Positions 23,606 through 34,898 of a stretch of DNA of 64,000 nt are shown one piece after another; the first letter of the stretch is position 1; each line of letters begins with the position of its first letter. Below the pieces are notes generated by a model, which saw only the letters and a list, made by a program, of their open reading frames with translations, had not been told where the DNA came from and ran no database searches. This DNA comes from Hymenopus coronatus (Eukaryota; Arthropoda; Insecta; Mantodea; Hymenopodidae), in assembly GCA_030762935.1 (NCBI GenBank), contig CM060900.1:374685132-374749131 (forward strand), written 5' to 3'. A program made the translations under genes and the position numbers.

Positions 23606-24404
23606 AACTTATAAGGTTTATTTTAAAATATTATTTAGCTATCTTTAATAGCTTCTGGTCATTTATACCACAAATAGTGTTTTAAAGCCAAAATAGAAAA
23701 CACACTCGCCTTATTTGAAAAAAAAGCCACTTGTTTTGAGTTTACCGAAGCAGAAATTCTTAACAGTACTAGCAATTTGTAGAGTAAGCGTTCCCCTAAA
23801 TTACAGGGGTAAGATTTGCCATTCCACTAAGTTAAATTTTTCTTTAAATGGTGAATTCATAGCACAAGATGGCAGTGCATTAATATAATCCCGTGCCGCT
23901 GCAGCCCAAATGGGCCAGGTGCCTTACGACTTGGACGATCTTCCAAACGATACAGGGAGGTGATGTGGCAAGCAGCACCTCTCTTTCCTCACGATGTGAG
24001 TGGGCACCTGTCCTATACCTAAGATGTAGGAGCAGATTCATATTCGAACCTTAAACTTGAACTTATTGTTCCATTTATTTGGCCATTTTTCTAGACATCT
24101 TCCAGTGTTCTGTTAGTATTACCTGCTTTGAAATGTTCTTATTTATCAATTGTACTTTAGACAGCTTTCATGACTATGTGCTTTTCCAACTCATTTTCTG
24201 TTGTACCTACATGTGGTTTTACCCTGCCAGAATAAAGTTTCCACTTCAAATGATGGTGTTTTGTTATATTTCTACAGATGTCTGTAATTATAACATGATG
24301 TTTGTTATTCTTTAGCAGCGATAATGTTTCCTGGCTATCAGCAATTTACAGTCATAAATGTTATTATGCTAAATATCCTCCAACGTTTTCTTGGGCGATA
24401 GATT
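23606..24404. other. Spacer between duplicated blocks
   Basis: No gene recognised. Plus frames of 78 and 73 codons at 24079-24523 look like chance. A weak similarity (CTTATTGTTCCATT at 19853 and 24062) hints that the duplication may once have extended further left. Confidence 0.45.
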
Positions 24405-24692
24405 TACGAAGAAAGAAGAGGAAAGCCGTCCGTCTGTCTTACCGTTGTATTGTCAAGCAAAACAAGTTTCTTTCTTTGAGTCTCTCAGCCGTTATGGTGA
24501 TGAGGTTATCTAATTTACCGTGAACTAGCTGAATTACTAAACAACATAGAGTGCACGTGCACGTGCGTAAAATGAAAACTTAACAAGAGTATTTCCTATT
24601 ACTTTCGATTATCTCATCATCACTGATGAGACTCCACACATAAGCGAGCGTAAATAAGCACAAGGGCTTTCTTTTATTCTTATCATGCCGTT

Positions 24693-24945
24693 GCCCTCCG
24701 TGATGTAATGGTTACTATGCTAACTTCCTATGCACAAGGTATATGATAGATTTTTTTCAGGCGTAAAAACCCTTAGCATGGCTTCCTTCGGAAGGGAAGT
24801 TGGTACCATGTCCTAAAAGAACCTCAAGCTTGATAGAGAGGCCTCCGAGCAAAATTAAGCAGTTTTTCACGCCCAGTATAGAATGGAACGCTGAGAACTA
24901 CAGCAACTAAAGAGCGTCCATAGATAAAATTCCATTTCATTTCAT
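24693..24945 (+). mobile_element. S3 SINE copy 2 with target duplication
   Basis: It matches S3 at 13289 and 45738 from GCCCTCCGTGATGTAATGG to an (ATTTC)n tail. It is flanked by TTCTTATCATGCCG (24677-24690) and TTCTTATTGTGACG (about 24947-24960), a probable target duplication with three mismatches. Block A near 21490-21512 is uninterrupted at the matching position, so it shows the pre-insertion site. Confidence 0.85.
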
Positions 24946-25501
24946 TTTCTTATTGTGACGCTGTTTAGGTTTGATTGTGTCTAATATCAATATTGCACCT
25001 GTTAGACATGTTTAGTTTAACCTTTATTACCTTTATGGAGGCTCTTGATTTTCATCAAGTTTCTTTGGATTTACTCCACTGCATGCTAAAATGTGGTTTT
25101 TCATGGAACGTCACGACTGTTGTCACCTTAATTAAAGAGTCTGACAGCCGGTCGGTGAGCCTAAATATCCTACCTCACTAATTTTCTTGGTATCCTAATT
25201 AGAGCGCCAAGACGTTACATAAATAGGAGGTTGTGTAGGCATGACAAATTTCACGAAACCATAGGCTTTAATTAATTACTTAATGTGTACGTAGCGTTAG
25301 TTAAAGCTTGTATTTTGTGAGTGTTATAAAAGCAAACTAACGTAAGGTTTATTAATAAGAGTTTTATCTATAGGATTTGCAGAGTTAGCCTTTTTTTCAT
25401 TTATTGATTCATACTTTATTTAATAGGGAACAGTTATTCGTAATGCAAACATTTTTCACGACATTCTTGTTGCGACATTCAGCAATTCGTATAAATAAAA
25501 C

Positions 25502-26735
25502 AAACCTGATGCGTTCCATTCACAGAACATTTCTGTACCTACTCTGCAAACAAAATACTTAAAAGGATTATTCGTGTTTCTACTCCATGCTATCCAGATA
25601 AACATTTTCAGAATGGTGTTGTTACTTAGTTCATTATAGGTAAAAGGGAACTAAGGGAATACGCTATGATAAAGCGACAGCCAAATGTTTAAAAAGCTGT
25701 CGCTATGCGATTGTGATTCAAATCCTCTTCTGTGCCAGGAGTAAAACAAAATAAACACTGTTTGAGAAAAGTATAAGTATTTTTAAATTGCAACTAACAA
25801 CCATGCTTACAGGGAACGGTGAAACCGATTACGCGTGGTGACCACAGTATGACGTCGCAGTCTTTGATAAAGCACTCTATCTATAACACAGCGCTCCAGT
25901 TTTGGACACTCACATCACCGCACAACAGACCGCGATTCATGTTCACGTATATTGCATGTCAATTGCGTCTCTGCCCCTGATTCTTCTGTTTTTTTTTGTT
26001 TTTTTTTGATTAGTTTTTTCATAATCAAATGCTAATATCACAATGCCTCTAACGAGAACACCGAAATATTTCATAGTTACAAGCATTGTAAAGGAGTTTG
26101 GAAGTGAGTTTTTTCCGACACAATGTGTTCGTCTTGTTATTTCCACCCGACTATGCTTGGGCGAAAACTTGTTGACAGCACGTGACACACTCCTCCCCGC
26201 CCCCTTATGTAGCAAAGGCTCAGTGAATCTAACTGTTCACCGTATAGGCATTGCTAGCCTACTAATAACAAGGAATATCTCGGAAATGGTTAGCTCCACA
26301 ATAAAACAGTATAGGACTACGTTTCGTGTTTTGATGAGATCTACATTGTTGTGCAATAAGTTTTGTCTATATCTAACGGATTACCAGTCATGCAAAAATC
26401 ATTCAGACTGAAGAGAACTTTAGGGGCTATTCCAAACAAAATCAGGATACAGATTTTGTTAGACATGAAAATATCTTCAACATACAACATTTTAATCAAA
26501 ATCGTTAGAGCCATTTTGAGAATATAAACAATATCGAAACTTTGTCCATGTAAATGGTGGTTTAGGATGGTCGGATTTTCTTGAATGTCTTCGTGGTGCG
26601 TCCTTGGGAGATACTAAATTTAAATACCAAATTTGGTATTTAACAGACTTATCGATTTGGAGCTATGCTGCCCACACAAACACACAAGCGAGCATGCTCA
26701 CACAAAGAGATGTGCACATATCTATTTGTTTACGG
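25502..26735 (+). repeat. Family A repeat, copy 4, interrupted
   Basis: The left part (GTTCCATTCACAGAAC to CAACTAACAAC at about 25802) and the right part (AACAAGGAATATCTCGG at about 26266 to the CA-rich end) are contiguous in other copies. The ~460 bases between are foreign. The right part keeps ATTTTAATCAAAATCGTTAGAGCC and GGTATTTAACAG. The terminal hairpin is poorly kept. Confidence 0.8.
25803..26264 (+). repeat. Insertion within family A copy, partly shared with 27670-27835
   Basis: It interrupts family A between CTAACAAC and TAATAACAAGG. About 170 bases of it (TCTGCCCCTGATTCTTCTG, GCTAATATCACAATGCCTCTAACGAGA, CCGAAATATTTCATAGTTACAAGC, GTTTTTTCCGACACA) recur in the next family A copy at a different internal position. 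A 122-codon plus frame at 26043-26411 starts here and runs out into family A. It resembles no known protein. Confidence 0.6.
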
Positions 26736-27642
26736 GGATATTAAACACCCTCTTCCATCAATTTTAAATCTGATGAATCCATGAATGGTTACTTCAGAGA
26801 ATATTTAAGATATCTAACTGAAATTTTTGCAGAATGTAAATACGTGTTTTATAAGTTTAACCACTGCTCTATTTTTAGCCACTGCTTGTGTTTATTAAGG
26901 AAAACAGGATTAGTTCCTTTGTTAAAGCTTCTTTTAATTAAAATGGGTTAGCAATTCTTTAAAAAAGATAACCAACCATGTCGTTACACCAAAGTAGATC
27001 CTCAATGGCACTCAAGATAATGCATCTGTGAAATTTGTAACCTCCGCAGTAAGCAAGATATACTATTGAAATTTATACAAATTATTAAACAGCATGGCAG
27101 TGATATTTCTGCCAGTTTCAAAATTATGGCATTAATGGTCGTTTGAATATTAATTTCATTGCCTACATTCATGGTTCTAATAAAAACGCATATTTAAAAA
27201 TGGGCACAAAAATGTTAGACTTAGAGTAAATTAGTTAGAAATAAACCCAACATGTAAGATTTTTGTACTAACTCTAATTATTGTAAAAAGTCATATTTTT
27301 TACTCTCTAAAACTTTTAATTTTTCATAAGTTAATAATTTATGTATCAAAATTAGAATACTGTTTCGAAAAATTATGTTAATATTTCCTTTAGTTTACTT
27401 CTAAGAGACATTACAACAATGGTGATATAAATAAGCAAAATCTTTCATTGTGCGGTACATTTTCAGTATTGAAATATTTTGAAAAAAATGTTCAAGTAAA
27501 CGAAGTTGGACGTGTCATCAATAGCATTCCCCTGTTCATTAATAGCTTCAGATAATTGGCAGCTTATGCGCTCCTAGCGCAAAAAGCTATATACCTATAT
27601 TCTTAAAATTAGGAGCCCATATAATTTTATTATGAAAAAATC

Positions 27643-28622
27643 GGATGTGTTCCATTCACGTATTATGCATGCCAAACTCTTCTCTGCCTCTGATTCTTCT
27701 AGTTAGTTTTATTAGGTTCTTCGTTAACGAAATGGTAATATCATAATACCTCTAACGAGAAAGCCGAAATATTTAATAGTTACAAGCCTTGTAGGGGAGT
27801 TCGGCGGTGACTGTTTTCCGACACACTCTACATCTCTGTAACAAATTATTATTAATAAGCTTATTCTACTGTCTACTTCATGCTAATCAAGTTAAACATT
27901 AGCAGAAATGTTACTTAGTTCCTTATAAGTAGAAGGGAAAAGGGAAAACACTAAACTAAACCACCAGTCAAATCTTTTAAAATATGGTTGCTATGGGATT
28001 GAATCTTTTTTTTTGCGTGGTCAGGAGCTGACAATTTCCTGTATGAGAAAAGTTTAATTACTTTAAAACTGAAACCAATAAAAAGAATATCTCAAAAACG
28101 GACAACTCCAGGAAAAATGTATAGGTCATAAATTGTGTGTTTTAAGGGGAATTATATCTTTTTGTGTAGTCAGTTTTTGTCTATCTCCTACGGTTTATTG
28201 GTTATACAAAATTCAAAAAAGTTCATTTAGAATAAAGAGTTCTTCAGAGGCTTTCTCAGAAAATTCAAAATATACATTTTATTGGCCATGTAAATGTCTT
28301 AAATATAAGAAATTTTAAACAAAATCGTTAGTCATTTTTGAAAATATTAAAATTTTTGAAGTTTTTCCATGTAAAGGGCAGTTTCTTGGAAATCTTCGTG
28401 TCGCATCCTTGTAAGATACTGAACTTAACTATCAAGTTTGGTATTTAACGGATCTTTCGTTTATGAGCTATGCTGTCCAAAACACACGCACATAAACAGA
28501 CACACCCGTATATGTTTCTAAAATTGCTATTTTTTTTTGATTCAGGGGTTCACAAAATGTATATTTCCTGTTAAAACTCGGTATCGAATTTTTGGGTGCA
28601 ATACAATACGTATAGAAAAAGC
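27643..28622 (+). repeat. Family A repeat, copy 5, interrupted near its left end
   Basis: It starts CGGATGTGTTCCATTCACGTATTATG, is interrupted by about 170 bases shared with 25940-26120, and resumes near 27838 (CATCTCTGTAACAAATTATT). It then runs through AAGTAGAAGGGAAAAGGG, ATTTTAAACAAAATCGTTAG and GGTATTTAACGG. It ends without the usual terminal hairpin, abutting the opposite-strand copy. Confidence 0.8.
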
Positions 28623-29505
28623 AAAAAGCTATTACTTTCTCTACAAGAATATGTATTCCATTAAAAAAATCGATGTCAATATTTCACTGGAAATGCACGT
28701 TTTAGAGTCCCTGTATCAAAAGCATTTTAGAAAAAGGTCCGTGTGTATGAGTGCGTGCGTGTGCTAATGTGTTCGTGTATCTTTGTGCCTCTGAACACGA
28801 TAACTCAAAATGGAAAAGTCGGTAAGATACTAAACTTAGTATTTAAGCTTGGTATCCTCCAAGAATGCGACACGAAGATTTTGAGGAAAATGCTCCCCCC
28901 CCCCAAACCACCATTTACAGCGAAAAGATCTCAAAAATTTTTATTTTCTAAAAAACGACTGTAATGATTTTTATTAAAATACTGTATATTAAAGATATTT
29001 ATACAAATAAAATTATATTTTCAATTTTATGGAATATCCTATGAACAACTCTTTATTCTGGATGAATTTTGCATATCGGGTAAGCCGTAGGACATAGACA
29101 AAACTTGATTCACAGAAATTTAGACCCACTAAAACGAATGATTTATGTCGTATACGTTTTTCTTGTAGAGTGGACCGTTTTGGAGATATTCCTTGTTATT
29201 GGTTTCGGTTTTGAACCACGTAACTTTTCTCATCTTTCGTTACGTCTTTCTTATTTTACTACTGGCCATGCAAACGAGCACAACTTCAAAGTTTTCACAT
29301 AGAGACTATTTTTTAAAATATTTTACTATTGATTTAGCCTAGTATATTCCCGTGTTTTACTTTTATTCACAAAGAAGCAAGTAATGGACCAATACTGATA
29401 ATGTTATCGCGATTGTCATTTTGTAGATATAATAATACTCTTTTGCAAGAATAGTTTATATGTAGGACAGCTAGAGAAATTCATGTCAATAGAACACCTC
29501 AGGTT
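28623..29505 (-). repeat. Family A repeat, copy 6, full length
   Basis: In reverse it runs from TTACTTTCTCTACAAGAATATG through TTAGTATTTAAGCTTGG, TTTTATTAAAATACTG, GGTTTCGGTTTTGAACCACG and the ACTTTTATTCACAAAG block. It ends at CTAGAGAAATTCATGTCAATAGAACAC. With copy 5 it forms a tail-to-tail inverted pair of about 1.86 kb. Confidence 0.85.
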
Positions 29506-30371
29506 TTCTTTATTGCTTTCGCGATGCTGAATTATAAACTATTATAAACAGGAGCCAACTCACTGCTCTGTCAATACTGCTAAAGAGTAAACCATAGAAA
29601 CGGTACTTAACAATCCTCGGATTGGATAAGTCTTGACGATTATTATCAAGCACAGTAAAGGTAGGGACGAACGGATAGGCCACCGCAACTAGGGTGGATC
29701 AATGCACGTAGGATATAGCCTTTTCTGCTTCTACCGTGACACCTGGGAAGGAATGATGAGGGAAGAGACTCAAACTCGAGCAGATCCTGACGACGACGTG
29801 CACAGCTTGGACGGGGTGTCCAGGGTTTCCAGTTCGAACACATCCGACAGCGCCAAACTTACTCACAAACCCCTAATCCCCGGCTATCTCCCGAAGGAGT
29901 TCACTGGGAGGCGGTTATTCACTGGATAATCCCGACTGGCGCCAGGAAATAATCCTCTATAAAGCGCAATTCCTACGCCCAGCCACATCACGCCAAACAA
30001 CGTGGCCTGTCCTACGGCTCTGAAACAAGATGACAATGAAGGAAATGATGTTTACAGGAAATAAGAGACAGAAATTTCCTACTTTGGCCTACTAACAGGG
30101 CAAACCAGGCAAAACGCATTGGCCAGAGAAGGCGATCGCCAGGTATCAGACCCGGCACCACTCAAATCGAGTCGCACACGTTATCATGGGGCCATCTCGT
30201 TCAGTATTGAGCACAGTATTCCTATAAGTTATTGTTGTACGCTGAAAGGCAGCGAATCATAATGGCAGGTTTAACACGGAGAGCCACAACCCATAGTGCT
30301 GCCGGATGTAGCAACTGCCACGCTGAGCCACACGCCAGATCTAAAGTGAGCCAGATCTGGGAGTGAAATTT
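29506..30371. other. Unassigned G+C-richer island
   Basis: This stretch is visibly richer in G+C than its surroundings. It holds a 75-codon plus frame (29702-29929), a 65-codon minus frame (29646-29843) and a 72-codon minus frame (30222-30440). The plus frame has an acidic and serine-rich middle (DPDDDVHSLDGVSRVSSSN) but no domain I recognise. It could be a remnant exon, a repeat or chance. Confidence 0.35.
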
Positions 30372-30890
30372 TGATTGCCTTTGTTCAAAAAGTTGAAAAA
30401 TCGCTCTTAATAGCAAATGGTTGTTGGAACCCTTGGACATCCATAGGGGATCAACATTTAGATGTTCCCTCCTTTATTCGGGCTCTACAGTCATTTAAAC
30501 ATCTTGCAATACATTTGATTTTTAGCATATTATTTTATGAAACAGCGTTATTCGCAAAACTACATTTTCAAAATGTTTCACGCCTCTCAGATTTCCTTTA
30601 AGTACACCTAAAGTTTCCCAGAATATGCAAAAATATGTTTTGTGATATTACATATGCCAAAATTGTCTTAACCTCAATAGCAACCTTTCAAAAAATATAT
30701 ATGTTTACGAAAAACTGGTTAATTTTAGAGATTGAATATTTTATTTTTCAAAAATGAATTAACTCATATATTCAAGTTATTGGAATATCACCGCGTAACG
30801 CTTTGGTGGGTGATTCAAAGCTCCAATTGAAATAATTACAACAAATGTTCTAAAATTTGACCATGAAATATATTTACATAATAAAATTTA
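30372..30890 (-). repeat. Dispersed repeat family B, copy 4
   Basis: On the minus strand it matches copy 3: the GAACATCTAAATGTTGATCCCC region, AAAATCAAATG, TGAAACATTTTGAAAATGTAG, the AATATCAC/CATATG region and the far AATTGGAGCTTTGAATCAC block. Divergence is higher than between copies 2 and 3. Confidence 0.65.
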
Positions 30891-31139
30891 TGCTTGAAGA
30901 TTATTTATCTAATTTGGATAAATGACTAAATTAATGTTAATCAATTTTAACCATTGTGTATAATTATTTTATCTAATTCATTATGATTGCACAGAATAAT
31001 TCTCCCTCGTCTTAGGCACTGTCTATTTGGATTGATAACTAGGCTGTAACTTTAAAGTAATCTTTGACTAAGGAGCCATTTTCTTGGGGTTTTCTTTCTA
31101 ACCTAATAGCAATGAAAGCACAGTAAAATATTTCAGAAA

Positions 31140-32535
31140 AAAATCTGATGTATTCCATTCAAGTACCTTCTCTAGCTGTTCCGCAAACAAACATTTTACT
31201 CAAAAGATTAATCTTTTATGTGCATCATAACAATAAAGATAAACATAGGCAGAATCAGATTTGGATAAGTAGGTTCTGACTGAAAAATTCAATGCCTTAG
31301 CCAGATTTGAACCACGGATCTTCCGGTCTCTAACCGGTTGCTGTACCTCTGAGCTACCATGGCAACATACCGGCAAAGCATGAAATTCCTCAACTAACGC
31401 GCATGTTTCCCGGCAAATCACAAGGCGTATTGTATTCACACAGCTTGTGTGAAAAAAAAAATTAAATTAAATTAACACTATTTCAGCACAATAGTTGGCT
31501 ATACTACGAAACCTAAGACTTAAAGTACTTACAGCATTGTAAGTCACCATCGGAGTATTTCATCTTAAAATAATTTGAGATCACCTTGTGGTTTACATGC
31601 AAGTCAATTGAAGAATTTAATGGTTTTCCACCATGTTGCAATGGATGCTCAGGGGTAGAGCAGCCGGCTAGAAACTGTGAGATCCGTGGTTCAAAACCCA
31701 GGAATGACATTGAATTTTTCAATCTGACTCTAATTATCTAACTCCTGTCCTGCTCATGGTTTTTTGTGTAAATCAATTAGATTAACATAATGATTCTTCT
31801 TACTTGCTTCCTTGTAAATAGAAGGGAAATAAGGGAATGCAAAGGCTAAAGCGATAGTCAAGTCCTTTAAAAGCCGGTCCCCTATGTGAGACAATTGATA
31901 TTCCATTCTTTTTGCTTGCCAGAAGTAAACAAACGAGAAACGAGGATAAAAATGCCTTACTGTTTGATAAAAGTTTAAATGACTTAAATTTGAAATCAAT
32001 AATAGGGAATATCTCCAAAACGGTTAACTCTACAAAAATAAGTTATATAACATTATTTGTGTTTTTAATGAGATCTACATTTTTTGAGGAGTAAGTTATT
32101 TTCTATTTCTTATGGTTTGCCAGATATACAATAGTCATCCAGAATGAAGAAGTCTTCAGAGGCTATTCCGAGAAAATTCTAGATATGCATTTCGTTTGTC
32201 ATAAAAATATCTTAAATATAAGGCGCTTGAATCAAAATCGTTAAAGTCAGTTTTGAAAAAATCAAAACTTTCGAAAAATGTGCCATACAAGGGATAGTTG
32301 GGGATGGGGGATTTTCTTGAAAATCTTTGTGTCGCCTCCTTGGAAGATATTCAACTTAAGTACCAGGTTTGGTGTTTAACATATTTTTCGTTTTTGAGAT
32401 ATGCTCCTCACAGTCACGCGGAAATAAGGTTGTCTCGAAACCTGTATTTCCCTCGAAATCTTTGGGTTGAACTTTGGGGTCCAATATAATACCTTCTCTA
32501 TACACTATGTACATAGTGCGTGTAAAGAAAGTGAC
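31140..32535 (+). repeat. Family A repeat, copy 7, split by S1 composite
   Basis: The left part (TCTGATGTATTCCATTCAAG to GGCAGAA at about 31256) continues at about 31789 (TTCTTCTTACTTGCTTCCTTG), which are neighbours in uninterrupted copies. It then runs to the hairpin end, where ATACACTATGTACATAGTGCGTG at 32499-32521 contains the perfect 14-base palindrome ACTATGTACATAGT. Frames of 60-81 codons within it are not conserved. Confidence 0.85.
31257..31788. mobile_element. S1 composite SINE nested in family A
   Basis: A minus-strand tRNA-like head (about 31290-31365, box B GGTTCAAATCTGG) is followed by the arm TTGTGTGAAAAAA. A plus-strand unit then carries a head at about 31632-31705 (box B GGTTCAAAACCC) and the arm TCCTGTCCTGCTCATGG. 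The block order matches 20797-21479. It sits cleanly inside family A copy 7, so it is younger than that copy. Confidence 0.8.
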
Positions 32536-33274
32536 AATATATGCGAAAATACTCAAATTAGAAACTTGAAGTTTTACCACTAATGTTTACTCCTAATTTT
32601 ACTCCTAATAAGAGGTAAAAATAACAGTCCTTCACGTCTTCACTTCCTCTCAAAATATTTAATAATATTAATGTCCTATATACTATTTTGTCTGTTCCAT
32701 TGCTTTAAACTAACTGAAGAGAAATAATTCGTCCCTGCCTTTTATTCGTGACGATCGTAACATAACTCAGTAAGTCTAGCATACCTGTGGCAATGTCTTT
32801 GTTGGCACTCCCACTAAAGCTTTAATTTAAATTTGAGAACTGCATAGTGTGTTTTATAGAAGAGATAACAAACTTCCTGACATAATTCATTGACATTTTT
32901 GTTATTCCTGTATTTGTATAATCCCCCCTTAACATCAGTTGTTGAGTTGTTCTTTATTACTAAATGAACACGCCATAATTGACTTCTTATCAGATGTTCC
33001 GAGCAGAAAGTAATTTATTGAGGTAATGCCGGTTTAGGTGAGCGATACAAATAAGATATAATCACTGCTATGTTTGCTTAAAGAGAGCACACCAAGTCTG
33101 ATCATAGATAGCATAAGTAATCAGATGATTTGCCGGGTTGTTTACGATAAAATCTGGGTAATAACTCAGCTACTAATGGTTCATAATGTTGGCGTGTTAA
33201 ATGTTGTGTGGACAGAACCACTATAGGCTTTAGAGACAATCACTTAATTATGTCAAGGAGTCATTCTTCCAGGC
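32536..33274. other. Unassigned A+T-rich sequence
   Basis: No gene or known repeat recognised. Confidence 0.45.
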
Positions 33275-33590
33275 TTTAAGAGCGGTTAGACCTCTCGCCT
33301 CCCAACTAGGTGGCCCGAGTTCGATCCAAGAGCGCCCGCATGTGCAATTTGTGGTGGAAAAACGGCGTCTGTGTGCGTTTTCTCTGGGTCCTCCGCTTTC
33401 CCCCACCACTCATTCCACCAATTGCTTCATCATCACCTTTCCTATAATCCATTTGCTTTCATTTCATATCATCCACTTCCCCACGCTCATGCCTGGCTAC
33501 GGGTCCACCACTCGTTCCAGATTCTCCATTCTGTGGTTTCGTGCCGTTGGCTCCCCAGCAGGCTTCTGACCCTTAAAAAAGATAAATATG
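33275..33590 (+). repeat. S4 SINE copy
   Basis: The head AGCGGTTAGACCTCTCGCC with box B GAGTTCGATCCAA is followed by CCCGCATGTG, TTTCTCTGGGTCCTCCG, CCACCACTCATTCCACC and the TTTCGTGCCGTTGGCTCCCC tail domain. It is nearly collinear with 4772-5150. Frames of 75 and 84 codons here are SINE sequence. Confidence 0.85.
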
Positions 33591-34898
33591 GGGTGCTGTT
33601 TATTCTAAATGAATCTACTAGCTAGTAACAAAACTTTTTTCAAATACATGAATTTTGCTATTCAAATTATATTATGGGTTTTCGGAGAAAAAAACGTGTC
33701 AGTGAAAAAAAGCATGAACGTGGGGTTTAAGTTGAATTAAATGGTGATGGTGAAATTATAACATTTGTTGCTCTTGACATATAAATTTGTGGGATTTCTC
33801 CTTATTTGGCTATGCATTTTATATACATATGCTTACTTCAAGTATTTCAAACATAATTTTAATGTCCAATGACACATATATATTTCGTACAACTCTATAC
33901 CACTCTGGTTACTTTTGGACTAAATGAGAGTTATTGAGAGAAAATTATATTTTATGGACATGGAGACAGGATTATAAAAATGTTATTATCCTTATTATCC
34001 ATTTTCTTCACAATTCTTTGATGCTAAAAATGTCAATATTAGCAAGAATGATTATTATTAAGGAATTATAAAAAGATGATTGAAAGCGGCAGGTTAATAC
34101 TTAAAAGAATACAATCGACAACTTCTGTGAAGAGTAAATTATTAAGAAGCAACTACACCTATGCTCAGTGTAGAACAAAATAGTAGCATATACATTTCGG
34201 TTTCTGAAGGACAGGTCTCCTGTAAGATGGCGTCTAATATAGTTCATGCAAATCACACAACCCATGAGAGTTTTAAGAAAGCGAGATTTTAAGACTGGAG
34301 AAATGTATTTATAGTTATATTTTATTTAATAAACATTTCTTATCCATAATCTATTGTATTTTGTAAATTAATTTCAACATGTGCTAATGACGTCAGTGTT
34401 CTAATAAAAGCGTATATACTTGCTGCTTCTTTGAAGATCAGATTTTTCCCGCTGGAGCTATGCAGGAATTCTAACAATTACAACTTTAATATAGAATTGC
34501 GTTCTTTATACGTATATCTATGAAAAATAATACAGATCGAGTCAGAATAACACCGAATAATTTTAAGGCGAGTTTCAGGGTATATAATTGAGTATTTTTA
34601 TGGGGAATATATATGTACGTAAAGGCCTTTTTTATCGCGATAGAGGACATCAAAGATTTTCAAACGTCGCGTTGTGGTAGATGAAATTCTCTTACACAGA
34701 TTCTTGTTCCTCTTTCGGCTTTGGAATATTGCTTATGTTTTGCTTTCTTAGCGCTTTGGAATTGCGTTTATATTCTGTTTTTAACATTGGTTATATCACC
34801 ACTAGCCTAAAATCGAAATGCTGTTACTTAAAAGGTAAGGGATTCCGTCACATATTACACTGCACTTTGTAGTTCTGGTTTTAAGATCCCAAGTATCA
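33591..34898. other. Unassigned A+T-rich sequence
   Basis: No gene recognised. A 63-codon plus frame at 34681-34872 lies just outside the transposon and has no known domain. Confidence 0.45.

Larger units (their letters stand above)
24405..27640 (+). repeat. Duplicated block, copy B
   Basis: The partner of 20315-23605. It lacks the S1 insertion and a ~200-base GT-rich segment found in A. It has its own S3 SINE (24693-24945), a ~460-base insertion inside its family A copy and a ~70-base insertion near 27000. The right edge (GGAGCCCATATAATTTTATTATG) meets another family A copy at once. Confidence 0.75.

Noticed and set aside
26043..26411. 122-codon plus-strand frame
   Set aside because: It crosses the edge between an insertion and family A and is not conserved in the related copy at 27.7 kb.
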